NCBI GenBank assembly: GCA_014695345.1
Contig: JACJOC010000098.1
Span: 230,945 to 294,944 of the forward strand
Source: Cyanobacteria bacterium FACHB-471
Lineage (GTDB): Bacteria > Cyanobacteriota > Cyanobacteriia > Elainellales > Elainellaceae
DNA: 64,000 bases
Reading direction: 5' to 3'
Of the stretch, positions 35,386 to 43,765 are shown piece after piece (positions within the stretch are counted from its first letter, which is position 1; each line of letters opens with the position of its first letter). The notes under the pieces are model-generated. The model saw only the letters and a list, made by a program, of their open reading frames with translations, searched no databases and was not told where the DNA came from. The position numbers were made by a program, and so were the translations under genes.

Positions 35386-35742
35386 ATGAAATACTTGCTG
35401 CTGATATACATGGACGAAAATGTTCTGAGTGAAACCGAGCGAGAACACTGCTACGTGGAATCTGCACAACTCGCACAGGAACTTAACTCGAAAGGACAAT
35501 ACCTGGCAACCGCTCCCCTTCACCCCGTTGCAACGGCAACCAGCGTTCGGGTACGTGACGGCAAATCACTGGTGACTGACGGTCCGTTTGCTGAAACCCG
35601 TGAACAACTGGGCGGATTTTTTCTGATTGATGCTCAGGATTTGGATGAGGCGATCGCGATCGCCGCTCAGATCCCAGGGGCAAGAGCTGGCACCGTCGAA
35701 ATTCGTCCCGTGCTTGAAGTTGCGGGATTACCAAAGAGTTAG
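35386..35742 (+). CDS. YCII/DGPF domain protein
   Basis: 118 residues, the whole protein being one YCII-related fold. It begins MKYLLLIYMDENVLS and contains the DGPF signature in VTDGPFAETREQLGGF, followed by the dimer-interface helix DLDEAIAIAAQIP. These small proteins are the classic genomic partners of ECF42 sigma factors. No catalytic activity is firmly established; a His/Asp pair is present in some relatives. GGAGG lies seven nucleotides before the ATG. It is the first gene of the cluster, directly behind the second ECF42-type promoter. Confidence 0.92.
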   Translation: MKYLLLIYMDENVLSETEREHCYVESAQLAQELNSKGQYLATAPLHPVATATSVRVRDGKSLVTDGPFAETREQLGGFFLIDAQDLDEAIAIAAQIPGARAGTVEIRPVLEVAGLPKS

Positions 35743-35838
35743 TGCCTGCTTGTTTCAGTTCGCCTAATTCTACCAATCCTTCCACTTCAACAGTTCAGAA
35801 TCCTGACCCCACAAACTTCAGTCCGAGGAGATACTCCA

Positions 35839-36663
35839 ATGCGATTTATGTTGCTCATGATTCCCCAAGGCTACGAGAGTGCAGATCCAGGAGCTATGCC
35901 CGATGCTAAAGCGGTTGAAGCCATGATGAAGTACAACGAAGCACTTCAACAAGCTGGCGTACTGGTTTCCCTTGAAGGGCTTCACCCGCCCTCAATGGGT
36001 GCGCGAATTACCTTCAATGGGGGAAATCCAAAAGTGACGGAAGGAGTTTCCCCGAATGTGAAAGAGGTGCTGGGTGGCTACTGGATGATTCAAGTGAACT
36101 CAAAAGAGGAAGCCATTGAGTGGGCTTCTCGCTGTCCTGCCTCAGATAACGAGACGATCGAAATCCGTCAAGTGCAAGAATTTGAGGATTTCTCTGAAGA
36201 TGTTCAGCAAGCCGCAGCTGGATTTGTGGAAATGGAAGCACAGGGAACGACTCGATCAACCGATGAAGCTCTAATCCGAGAACTGTTAGAGAAATGGGCA
36301 GATGCAACCCGTTTGGGAAAGCATGATGAAGTTCTGGTTTTCCATGCATCAGATGTCACGATCTTCGATGTGTTGCCTCCGCTGAAGTATGAGGGAGCCG
36401 ATGCTTATCGCAAAAGCTGGGACGATTGGCAGCCCACAACCGAAAGTTCCGGTCGATTTGAAATTCACGATCTCAAAATCACTGCGGGTCAGGACGTAGC
36501 ATTCGCGTATTGCTTGATCCACTGCGGGGGGGCTCAACCCGATGGTGGGACATTCGAAGATTGGGTACGTGCCACGTTTTGCCTCCACAAATTAGCGGGG
36601 AAGTGGTTAGTCACTCATCAACATATTTCAATGCCAATTGGCAAACAATCGGGGAACCGTTAG
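35839..36663 (+). CDS. YCII domain fused to a SnoaL/NTF2-like domain
   Basis: 274 residues. The first ~120 form a YCII domain (MRFMLLMIPQGYESADPG; VSLEGLHPPSMG; GVSPNVKEVLGGYWMI), with the DGPF motif degenerated to EGVSPN. A linker leads into an NTF2-like (SnoaL/ketosteroid-isomerase-like) domain from ~residue 143 (EALIRELLEKWADATRLGKH; FDVLPPLKYEGADAYRKSW; VTHQHISMPI). The second half resembles the stand-alone SnoaL protein encoded next (FDVxPPxxxxGxDAxR; HxHISxPF/I). GGAG precedes the ATG. The fusion suggests that the two folds act together. Substrate unknown. Confidence 0.88.
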   Translation: MRFMLLMIPQGYESADPGAMPDAKAVEAMMKYNEALQQAGVLVSLEGLHPPSMGARITFNGGNPKVTEGVSPNVKEVLGGYWMIQVNSKEEAIEWASRCPASDNETIEIRQVQEFEDFSEDVQQAAAGFVEMEAQGTTRSTDEALIRELLEKWADATRLGKHDEVLVFHASDVTIFDVLPPLKYEGADAYRKSWDDWQPTTESSGRFEIHDLKITAGQDVAFAYCLIHCGGAQPDGGTFEDWVRATFCLHKLAGKWLVTHQHISMPIGKQSGNR

Positions 36664-36749
36664 TTGTGCCCTGTAACCCCAACTCATTTTGTCGCTAGCC
36701 CAGATCTCGACGCCTAAAATTTCTAACCTCAAACTAAGGAGATTCTTCA

Positions 36750-37193
36750 ATGACAGTTGCAAACATCAACACAAACCACGAAGCTCAAATTCGCCAACTA
36801 ATTAGCGATCAACAGCGTGCCATTTGCGCCAAAGACGTGGATCAAATCATGTCTCATTATGCCAATGAGGTCATTCTCTTCGATGTCAAACCTCCATTTC
36901 AAACCAAAGGCAAAGACGCAGTTCGTCACATCTGGGAAGACTGTCTGCCTTATTTTCCAGACTCTTTTGAGATGGAAACACGAGATCTTACGATCGCTGT
37001 GAATGATGGCTTGGCGACAGCACACTGGCTATTTCGCTTTAAGGGAGAACCCGATCATCCTGCAATGAAAATGTGGCTACGCGCCACTGCTGTTTACCAG
37101 AAGAATCAGGGCGACTGGCAGATCTTACATGAACACATTTCGGTGCCATTTGCTCCAGAGACCTCTCAAGCGGTCTTCACGCTTAACCCGTAG
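36750..37193 (+). CDS. SnoaL/YybH-like NTF2-fold protein
   Basis: 147 residues, one NTF2-like domain: QIRQLISDQQRAICAKDVDQ, HYANEVILFDVKPPFQTKG, WLRATAVYQKNQGDWQILHE, then HISVPF. It probably forms a cone-shaped pocket for a small hydrophobic ligand, as in SnoaL cyclases and ketosteroid isomerases; activity unassigned. It is clearly related to the second half of the preceding fusion protein, so a local duplication is likely. AAGGAG precedes the ATG. Confidence 0.88.
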   Translation: MTVANINTNHEAQIRQLISDQQRAICAKDVDQIMSHYANEVILFDVKPPFQTKGKDAVRHIWEDCLPYFPDSFEMETRDLTIAVNDGLATAHWLFRFKGEPDHPAMKMWLRATAVYQKNQGDWQILHEHISVPFAPETSQAVFTLNP

Positions 37194-37288
37194 AAACAAT
37201 TGTATGAGCGGGTTTGGTAGACCCATTGAATACCTCAAAGCAATCAATGTAATCCCTCCCTACAGGAACTAACCCACAAGAGGACATC

Positions 37289-37699
37289 ATGAAAATTAAT
37301 CCTTATCTCATGTTCAACGGTAATTGCGAGGCAGCATTCAAGTTTTACGAGCAGTGTCTTGGCGGCAAGATCACGATGATGATGCCTCACAAAGAGGCAC
37401 CCTCAGCAGAACATGTTTCCCCTGAATGGCATGACAAAATCATGCACGCCTGTCTTGATCTGGGCGATCGCCTCCTGATGGGGTCTGACAGTCCACCTGA
37501 ATATTCTGAAACTGCTCAAGGCTTCTACGTGCAGATTAGCGTTGCTGAGCCAGCGGAAGCAGAACGAATTTTTCACGCTCTGGCAGAAAACGGCAAGGTA
37601 AAGATGCCGATCGAGCAAACCTTTTGGTCTGTCCGTTTTGGAATGTTGATCGATCAGTTCGGTACACCCTGGATGGTTAACTGCGATCAGGTTGCTTAA
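37289..37699 (+). CDS. VOC family protein, PhnB-like
   Basis: 136 residues. One vicinal-oxygen-chelate fold of the PhnB/3-demethylubiquinone-like branch: MKINPYLMFNGNCEAAFKFY, CLGGKITMMMPHKEAP, HACLDLGDRLLMGSDSPP, QTFWSVRFGMLIDQFGTPW. These proteins are typical partners of YCII and ECF genes and are predicted, not shown, to act on or bind small hydrophobic or amine compounds. GAGG precedes the ATG. Third protein type in the ECF42-linked cluster. Confidence 0.9.
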   Translation: MKINPYLMFNGNCEAAFKFYEQCLGGKITMMMPHKEAPSAEHVSPEWHDKIMHACLDLGDRLLMGSDSPPEYSETAQGFYVQISVAEPAEAERIFHALAENGKVKMPIEQTFWSVRFGMLIDQFGTPWMVNCDQVA

Positions 37700-37778
37700 G
37701 CCTTTGTAATCTCCCTTAAACTCCATCCTCAACGCTTTTCTACCAATACATCTGCAACAAATCACCCCAGGAAAAAAC

Positions 37779-38180
37779 ATGACTACCCAAATTTTCGTCA
37801 ACCTACCCGTCAACGACCTCAAGCAATCAATCGAGTTCTTTACGCAACTTGGTTTCCAGTTCAATCCTCAATTCACTGATGAAACTGCCACCTGCATGAT
37901 TGTCTCCGAAACTATCTTTGTCATGCTCTTGACCCATGAGAAGTTCAAGACCTTCACACCAAAGGCAATTTGTGATGCCAAGCAAAGTACTGAAGTGCTG
38001 GTGTGCTTATCTGCTGAGAGTCGAGAAAAAATTGATGAAATGGTTCGCAAAGCGATCGCAGCGGGTGGAACCACTCACAGCGAACCCCAAGACCACGGCT
38101 TTATGTACGCACACGGGTTTCAAGATTTAGATGGACACATTTGGGAACTGATGTACATGGAACCCAGCGCAATTAACTAA
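37779..38180 (+). CDS. VOC family protein (glyoxalase/bleomycin-resistance-like)
   Basis: 133 residues. A second VOC protein of a different subgroup: [40 protein letters not shown], then [20 protein letters not shown], where the final GHIWE supplies a metal-ligand Glu. Likely dimeric. AGGA lies upstream of the ATG. It could be a dioxygenase, a binding protein or an isomerase; nothing here decides. Confidence 0.9.
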   Translation: MTTQIFVNLPVNDLKQSIEFFTQLGFQFNPQFTDETATCMIVSETIFVMLLTHEKFKTFTPKAICDAKQSTEVLVCLSAESREKIDEMVRKAIAAGGTTHSEPQDHGFMYAHGFQDLDGHIWELMYMEPSAIN

Positions 38181-38193
38181 TCGGAGATTCACA

Positions 38194-38922
38194 ATGATTA
38201 AGAACGAAATTGCGCATCCAAAAATTGTTGAGCAAAATGAGTGGCTCACTGCTCGTAAAACCCTGCTTGAACACGAGAAAGAATATACCCGGCAACGCGA
38301 TCGCATTAATGCCGAGCGACGCAGGCTACCCATGATCAAACTTGAGAAGGACTACACCTTTGAAGGATCAAATGGTTCCGTCAAACTAATTGATTTATTT
38401 GATGGACGTACCCAACTCATCATTTACCACTTTATGTTTGCTCCGGAGTGGGAGAAAGGCTGTATGGGCTGTACAGGCTATGTTGATGCTCTCGGTGATC
38501 TGTCAATGCTGAGCGATCGCGACACAACATTCGTGCTGGTTTCCCGTGCCCCACTGCCCAAACTTGAAGCCTACAAAACACTCAAAGGATGGACTGTCCC
38601 CTGGTATTCCTCCTTTGGCAGTGATTTCAACTATGATTTCCATGTCACGTTAGATGAAAACATCGCACCCATCGAGTACAACTATCGGGACAAAGCTGAG
38701 TTAGAGAGAAGGAATGGCTCAAATGTGATGCAGGGCGAGAGTCATGGACTTAGCGTTTTCTTCCGCATTGGTGACGATGTGTTCCACACGTACTCGACTT
38801 ATGGTCGTGGTGTTGAATCACTCACGGATTCCTACAGCTTGCTGGATATGACTCCCTATGGGCGGCAAGAGGATTTTGAAGACTCTCCCCCAGGTTGGCC
38901 CCAGCAGCCGACGTATGGATAA
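38194..38922 (+). CDS. DUF899 thioredoxin-like fold protein
   Basis: 242 residues. DUF899 features: [59 protein letters not shown], then [28 protein letters not shown] and [20 protein letters not shown]. The Cys pair in CMGC sits where thioredoxin-like proteins have their active site, so a redox role is plausible. It starts 13 nt after the preceding stop with GGAG before the ATG, so it is firmly in the same operon as the second VOC gene. Confidence 0.92.
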   Translation: MIKNEIAHPKIVEQNEWLTARKTLLEHEKEYTRQRDRINAERRRLPMIKLEKDYTFEGSNGSVKLIDLFDGRTQLIIYHFMFAPEWEKGCMGCTGYVDALGDLSMLSDRDTTFVLVSRAPLPKLEAYKTLKGWTVPWYSSFGSDFNYDFHVTLDENIAPIEYNYRDKAELERRNGSNVMQGESHGLSVFFRIGDDVFHTYSTYGRGVESLTDSYSLLDMTPYGRQEDFEDSPPGWPQQPTYG

Positions 38923-38926
38923 TTTC

Positions 38927-38998
38927 GTAGGGCATGGCATTGCCATGCCCCTACAGAGGAAATTGAGATCCGTGGATGATGTCCGCATTCAGCAATGC
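38927..38998. repeat. Dispersed intergenic repeat, copy 2
   Basis: Palindrome with arms GTAGGGCATGGCA / TGCCATGCCCCTAC followed by AGAGGAAATTGAGATC and, after a variable segment, CCGCATTCAGCAATGC. The flank matches copy 1 at 25727-25798. Lies in the short gap between the convergent DUF899 and carboxypeptidase genes, where the hairpin could also terminate transcripts. Confidence 0.75.
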
Positions 38999-39014
38999 CG
39001 ATTTTCCTTCACCC

Positions 39015-40505
39015 CTATTTCTGAGCGATCGCCCGATGATAGAACTGTGTCATTTCAGCAAACCATTCTTGCCGAGAAGCCTCCCAGGTGTAAAACATGT
39101 GTCCGCCTTGAAAATGTTTGATGGTTAGATTAGGGCGAACTTCTGGATCGAGTTTCATCAAATCTGCAAGATGGTTGGAGGAAAAGTAGGGCGTGACCAA
39201 ATCAAATAGTCCATGTGTGATGTAAACCTGCATGTAAGAGTTGAGCGTCATGCCCACACGCAAATCATCGACTGCACCAATAAAGCCTTGTTTTAACCCA
39301 CCTTTGAGTTCAAACTTCCAGGCTTTGAAGGTTTCAAAATTGAGCAAATGATAGGTTAAGTTTGTCTCAACTCCTAAAGTGCCGCGTAAGTGACTGTTAA
39401 TTGCTCCTGTAAATAACCGATCTAAGCCGTCTAGGGTTGGATCGGTTCCTTCATAGAGAGGGCGATCGGGAAAGGGATCGATTGCCGTAATTGAGGCATC
39501 ATATAAACCCACAATGCGCTGCTGGTCGCGAAGCAACTCTCTAGCAAATACATCAATGCCAATCCGTCCACCTTGGCGAGTAATAAGATCAACTGGCAGT
39601 CCCACTAAATCGGCAAACTCCTGATAAACCTGTTGTCGCTCACCACTGGGTAAGGTATCTCCCAGTGCCAGGAGTGGAATCAGCGTTCTGCGGGCAAATA
39701 CTTCGGCGGCAGCGAGATGAGTTTGCAAGTTTTCGCCCACCAATTGAGCGCGATCGTGATGGGCAGCCGCTCCCGCCATTGAGGGAAGTACTGCCGCCCA
39801 GGATGTCAAGTTGTAATCGGTTCCTTCTAATAAACTGAACTCCAGAACAGGTGAAATCAGAATTGCCCCTGATAACCCTACACCAAAGTCTTGTTGCAGT
39901 TTACGCGCTAGTTTTGCGACCCGAAACCCACCATAACTTTCGCCTGCAATGAAAATAGGAGACAGCCAGCGATTGTGCTTTGAGAGGAAGGTTTGGATAA
40001 ATTCTGCCAGTGCTTTTAAGTCTCGTTCTACTTCCCAAAACTCAGTTTCTTTCTCTTCTGGGTTTTCAGATTTTGTCTTTTCGTCCGCTTTCGCATCATC
40101 TTTCTCTGGCGGCACTGCTCGGCTAAAGCCTGTTCCCACTGGATCGATGAACACCAGATCTGTAAAGCTCAACCAACTTTCTAAATTGTCTACAACTTTA
40201 ACGGGAGGTTGAGGTAAGGTGCCTTTCTGACCAAATGCGACTCGTTTAGGCCCTAACGCGCCCATGTGTAGGTAGGCAGAGGCAGCTCCGGGACCACCAT
40301 TAAATACAAAAGTGAGTGAACGAGGAGTGGAGTCTTGATTGTCTACCAGATAGGCGACATGAAAGAGTTCGGCGATCGCCTTCTCACGCTCATACAAGGG
40401 TTGCCACTGGGCGATCGCAGTGTAATGGATCTCTCCGTTAGGAAGGGAAAGAACGTGATCTGTGGTGCTAGATTGACGAGTTGTAGGAGTAGTGGAATCG
40501 GACAT
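39015..40505 (-). CDS. S10 family serine carboxypeptidase-like protein
   Basis: 496 residues. Motifs of peptidase family S10: FVFNGGPGAASAYLHMG (oxyanion region), FIDPVGTGFSRAVPP, the nucleophile in FIAGESYGGFRVAKLAR, the Asp region VYITHGLFDLVTPY and the His region IKHFQGGHMFYTW. An acidic-lysine-rich insertion (KDDAKADEKTKSENPEEKE) is unusual. No signal peptide is visible, so it may be cytosolic, unlike eukaryotic vacuolar enzymes. Expected to remove C-terminal residues from peptides. Confidence 0.9.
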   Translation of the reverse strand: MSDSTTPTTRQSSTTDHVLSLPNGEIHYTAIAQWQPLYEREKAIAELFHVAYLVDNQDSTPRSLTFVFNGGPGAASAYLHMGALGPKRVAFGQKGTLPQPPVKVVDNLESWLSFTDLVFIDPVGTGFSRAVPPEKDDAKADEKTKSENPEEKETEFWEVERDLKALAEFIQTFLSKHNRWLSPIFIAGESYGGFRVAKLARKLQQDFGVGLSGAILISPVLEFSLLEGTDYNLTSWAAVLPSMAGAAAHHDRAQLVGENLQTHLAAAEVFARRTLIPLLALGDTLPSGERQQVYQEFADLVGLPVDLITRQGGRIGIDVFARELLRDQQRIVGLYDASITAIDPFPDRPLYEGTDPTLDGLDRLFTGAINSHLRGTLGVETNLTYHLLNFETFKAWKFELKGGLKQGFIGAVDDLRVGMTLNSYMQVYITHGLFDLVTPYFSSNHLADLMKLDPEVRPNLTIKHFQGGHMFYTWEASRQEWFAEMTQFYHRAIAQK

Positions 40506-40657
40506 AGTAATGATGGAAATCCAACGTGATTCACAATTAAACGTTAAGAGTCACAGACAAAGATGATTGAATGATTTAATTTTAATGAAACGTGCGATCA
40601 ATGCACAGGCGAGAGGTACTGTTCTACCATACATTTGTCCTGTTCACTTATCTACGC

Positions 40658-41482
40658 ATGAACCAGCCCAGCCCAATCAACCTAATTCAGGAACGCTATG
40701 GTGTTGATGGTTTTAATCCCCAACAGTGGAATGAGACGTTGACAGCGCTGCTCTCTCATCGCTCAGTGCGTGCGTATTTGCCAGATCCATTGCCGTCTCA
40801 CACCCTGGAAACCCTGGTTGCGGCGGCTCAATCTGCTGCCACATCCTCAAATCTGCAAACCTGGAGCGTTGTGGCGATCGCCGATCCAATCCGAAAAGAT
40901 ACTCTGGCTCAACTGGCAGGCAATCAGACCCACATTCGCCAATGTCCTTTGTTTCTGGTTTGGTTAACTGACCTGGCACGCCTGCATCAGCTTGCCTCAC
41001 AACGGGAACTGCCTGCCGAAGGGTTAGATTATCTGGAGATGTTCTTGACAGCCACCGTGGATGCAGCTCTGGCAGCACAGAATGCAACGGTTGCCGCCGA
41101 ATCTTTGGGGCTGGGCACAGTCTACATTGGCGGAATGCGAAACCATCCCGAACAAGTCGCCGAAACACTCCAACTCCCACCTCACCTGTTTGCAGTTTTT
41201 GGGCTGTGTGTGGGATACCCTGACCCAGCCAAACCCGCTGCTATCAAACCTCGTTTACCTCAAGCAGCAGTGCTCCACCACGAAACATACAATCTCGCGC
41301 AGCAAGAAGGGGCGATCGCTCAATACAACGAAACCATGCAACAGTTTTATCAGTCTCAGCAGATGAATGTAACTGGCGATTGGGTAGAACATTCCCTCAA
41401 ACGAGTTGCAACAGGACAGGCATTAAGTGGACGCGATCGCTTGAAAGAAATCCTACAGCGTCTCGGGTTTCCGCTGCGTTAG
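40658..41482 (+). CDS. NADPH-dependent nitroreductase family oxidoreductase (NfsA/Frp-like)
   Basis: 274 residues from ATG at 40658 (MNQPSPINLIQERYG); the frame continues upstream to 40592 with unlike sequence. FMN-binding motifs: HRSVRAYLPDPLP, AAQSAATSSNLQTWSVVAI, SLGLGTVYIGGMRNHP and FGLCVGYPDPA. The C-terminal KPRLPQAAVLHHETY is typical of the NfsA/Frp branch, which uses NADPH to reduce flavins, quinones or nitro compounds by two electrons. Possible links to oxidative stress defence. Single gene. Confidence 0.92.
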   Translation: MNQPSPINLIQERYGVDGFNPQQWNETLTALLSHRSVRAYLPDPLPSHTLETLVAAAQSAATSSNLQTWSVVAIADPIRKDTLAQLAGNQTHIRQCPLFLVWLTDLARLHQLASQRELPAEGLDYLEMFLTATVDAALAAQNATVAAESLGLGTVYIGGMRNHPEQVAETLQLPPHLFAVFGLCVGYPDPAKPAAIKPRLPQAAVLHHETYNLAQQEGAIAQYNETMQQFYQSQQMNVTGDWVEHSLKRVATGQALSGRDRLKEILQRLGFPLR

Positions 41483-41564
41483 GCTACCAATCATCCCTGA
41501 CATGTGAAAACACAACAAACCAACAAGCAGGACAGTTCTTGGAACTCACTCTCTGTTGACTGCT

Positions 41565-41888
41565 CTAAATCTTGCCTTCAAATCGCTGGTTCCAGATGAT
41601 ATTACCCACTACGTTAACGGCTAAGGTGATGGTTCCCACAATTAACGCTAGCGAGGGATTGTAGCCGCTACGACTCAGGTTTTTCATCCACAAATGAGTC
41701 AAATCGGATGACACTAACCCATCTGCAATGAGGGGAAATAGATACATCAGTGCTGCACCAATAATGAGCCAACCCACCATAGAGGTAAGCAGAAAAACGG
41801 TTTTGGCTGTAGATTGGCTACCCATGAGCGATCGCAGTAAACAACTAACGTCAAGATTATCATGACGATGCGCTGTGTTGGTACTCAT
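41565..41888 (-). CDS. Hypothetical membrane protein with two helices
   Basis: 107 residues. Two hydrophobic segments: VFLLTSMVGWLIIGAALMYLF and LALIVGTITLAVNVVGNIIW, with a polar N-terminal tail. No family recognised; no catalytic motif. Sits in the gap between the nitroreductase (+) and methyltransferase (+) genes on the opposite strand. Confidence 0.55.
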   Translation of the reverse strand: MSTNTAHRHDNLDVSCLLRSLMGSQSTAKTVFLLTSMVGWLIIGAALMYLFPLIADGLVSSDLTHLWMKNLSRSGYNPSLALIVGTITLAVNVVGNIIWNQRFEGKI

Positions 41889-42011
41889 GCAGTTGGTGGG
41901 CGATCGCTCAAATCGATGACTACTGCGTCATGGTATGGTTTTGCTGATATCCTTATTGTCTCTGAATGCAAGCTAATTTCGGTCGAAAGCAAAACTCAGG
42001 CATGACCCTTC

Positions 42012-42797
42012 ATGCTTGACGAGAATAATAGAAAGCTCTACAAAGCCCGTAGTATCGTCCAGCATTACACTCAGTTGAGGATGCTACAGCCTGCTGAACA
42101 AACTGTTCTTGATCGGTTTCAAAATCAATGGTCGAGTATAAGAATGCTCGATATTGGAGTAGGTGGAGGGCGCACAACCCAACACTTCTCTAAATTAGTG
42201 CTGGAGTATGTTGGTATTGACTACTCTACAGAGATGATCGAGGCTTGCCAGAAGCGTTTTGCAGCGTCCCCTCACATAGCGTTTGAAGTTTGTGATGCTA
42301 GAGATATGAGCCGATTTGGGGATAATTCCTTCGATTTTATTATGTTTAGTTTTAATGGCATTGATTATGTTTCCCATGCCGATCGCTTAAAAGTGTTTCA
42401 AGAAGTTAGCAGGGTGAGTAAGCCTGGAGGTTATTTCTTTTTCTCCAGCCATAACCTCCAGCGGATAGAACGAGAGTTTAACTGGAGAAATCAAATGAGC
42501 CTGAACCCGATCACAACCTACGTCAATTTGGTGATGTTGACTCTACTACGCTGTTTCAATTACTCAACAACTTTGGAGCAGCTAAATATGTCTACACACG
42601 CCATCATCAAAGACGAATCTCATAACTTTCGCTTAAAAACTTGCTATGTCAGACCTCAAGCACAAATCAACCAATTAGAAGCTAGCTTTAGCGATATCCA
42701 AGTTTATTCTTGGGAAAATGGCTTGGAACTTAAAACTGAAAATGAGTGGTCTGCTAATACTGATATGTGGCTTTACTACCTGTGTACAATCAAATAA
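42012..42797 (+). CDS. Class I SAM-dependent methyltransferase
   Basis: 261 residues. Motif I is MLDIGVGGGRTTQHFS (residues ~45-60), followed by VGIDYSTEMIEACQKR, VCDARDMSRFGDNSFDFIM and SKPGGYFFFSSHNLQR. The C-terminal half is AT-rich and less conserved. Acceptor unknown. Lower GC and no HIP1 in the second half suggest a transferred gene. No partner genes nearby. Confidence 0.88.
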   Translation: MLDENNRKLYKARSIVQHYTQLRMLQPAEQTVLDRFQNQWSSIRMLDIGVGGGRTTQHFSKLVLEYVGIDYSTEMIEACQKRFAASPHIAFEVCDARDMSRFGDNSFDFIMFSFNGIDYVSHADRLKVFQEVSRVSKPGGYFFFSSHNLQRIEREFNWRNQMSLNPITTYVNLVMLTLLRCFNYSTTLEQLNMSTHAIIKDESHNFRLKTCYVRPQAQINQLEASFSDIQVYSWENGLELKTENEWSANTDMWLYYLCTIK

Positions 42798-42831
42798 TTC
42801 ACTTTTATAGCACTAGGTAAAAAGATCTGTT

Positions 42832-43758
42832 TCAAGGTTTTACCAGGGTAGCGGCGATAGATAAGTGATACTGCATGTCTGATTTTGTCCCTACACCATG
42901 TTTTAAGCTACCCACGATGGGAACTGTTTGACGGGCAAAAGGGCTAGCAACTAGTGCAATGTGATGGTCAGCTACGGCTAAGCCCTGAGTAGGGTCATAG
43001 CCCCGCCAACCTGCCCCCGGTAGATAGACTTCTGCCCAAGCATGGAGATTGTGTTCTTGAGAAGGTGTGGGTTGAGTGTCTGTTTGGCGATCGCCCCCTT
43101 CACCCTCTGCCTCTTTTGGCTCATCCGACTGATAGCCACTTACAAATCGAGCCGCCAGTCCGATCGCCCGACAGGTTTCAACAAACAGCACTGCCAGGTC
43201 GCGACATGAACCTGACTTCTGCGTCCAGGTGATACCAGCCGGAAACGGTTCACCCGTTTCTCGCACGATATATTTGCAGCTTTCGTGAATCCGCTGGTTG
43301 AGCGTGGTGAGAAAAGAAATGGTATTGTTCGTATCTTGCCAAATCTCCTCAGCCAGTTGAACTGCAACCGGATCAACGCTGCTCGAAAAGTAAAGGAATT
43401 GTCCCCCTAAATAAGGTTGTAGCTGCGTCAGGAGTGAAGCAGGATAGTTAACCGGGAGTTGGATAGCCCAGGATTCTACTAAATAGTCAAAGGGGTTTGT
43501 GCGAAAGGTCTCAACTTCTGAAGTGGTGGTGATGGTGAGCGTGGCGATCGCTTCTTCTGCAAACCACAGTCGCAGTTCTGCGTTGCCATCCAGGTCAATA
43601 TTTTCTACGACTCGAATCGGTTGTGGATCAGTTTCTAGTGAGAAACGGTGCAGCGTTTGAGCAACATCAGAACGGGGGCGTAACCGCAGCACATGAGGAG
43701 ACAAGGTGACTGGATGCTTATAGCTGTAAGTCGTAGCGTGAGTAATTTTGTAATACAC
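42832..43758 (-). CDS. Transglutaminase-like cysteine peptidase domain protein
   Basis: 308 residues. N-terminal bacterial transglutaminase-like beta domain (MYYKITHATTYSYKHPVTLS; LRLRPRSD), then the core with catalytic Cys in GSCRDLAVLFVETCR, His in HAWAEVYLPG and Asp in GYDPTQGL. Third gene of the operon after the ATP-grasp and alpha-E genes. It starts at a GTG only 7 nt past the alpha-E stop. In this conserved cluster the transglutaminase-like enzyme is thought to cut or cross-link the peptide made by the ATP-grasp partner. An acidic insertion (KEAEGEGGDRQTDTQ) lies before HAWAE. Confidence 0.93.
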   Translation of the reverse strand: MYYKITHATTYSYKHPVTLSPHVLRLRPRSDVAQTLHRFSLETDPQPIRVVENIDLDGNAELRLWFAEEAIATLTITTTSEVETFRTNPFDYLVESWAIQLPVNYPASLLTQLQPYLGGQFLYFSSSVDPVAVQLAEEIWQDTNNTISFLTTLNQRIHESCKYIVRETGEPFPAGITWTQKSGSCRDLAVLFVETCRAIGLAARFVSGYQSDEPKEAEGEGGDRQTDTQPTPSQEHNLHAWAEVYLPGAGWRGYDPTQGLAVADHHIALVASPFARQTVPIVGSLKHGVGTKSDMQYHLSIAATLVKP

Positions 43759-43765
43759 AGTTTAA

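Noticed and set aside
36014..36349. Minus-strand ORF of 111 codons inside the YCII-SnoaL gene
   Set aside because: Shadow of the coding strand; the sense frame has clear domains and an RBS.
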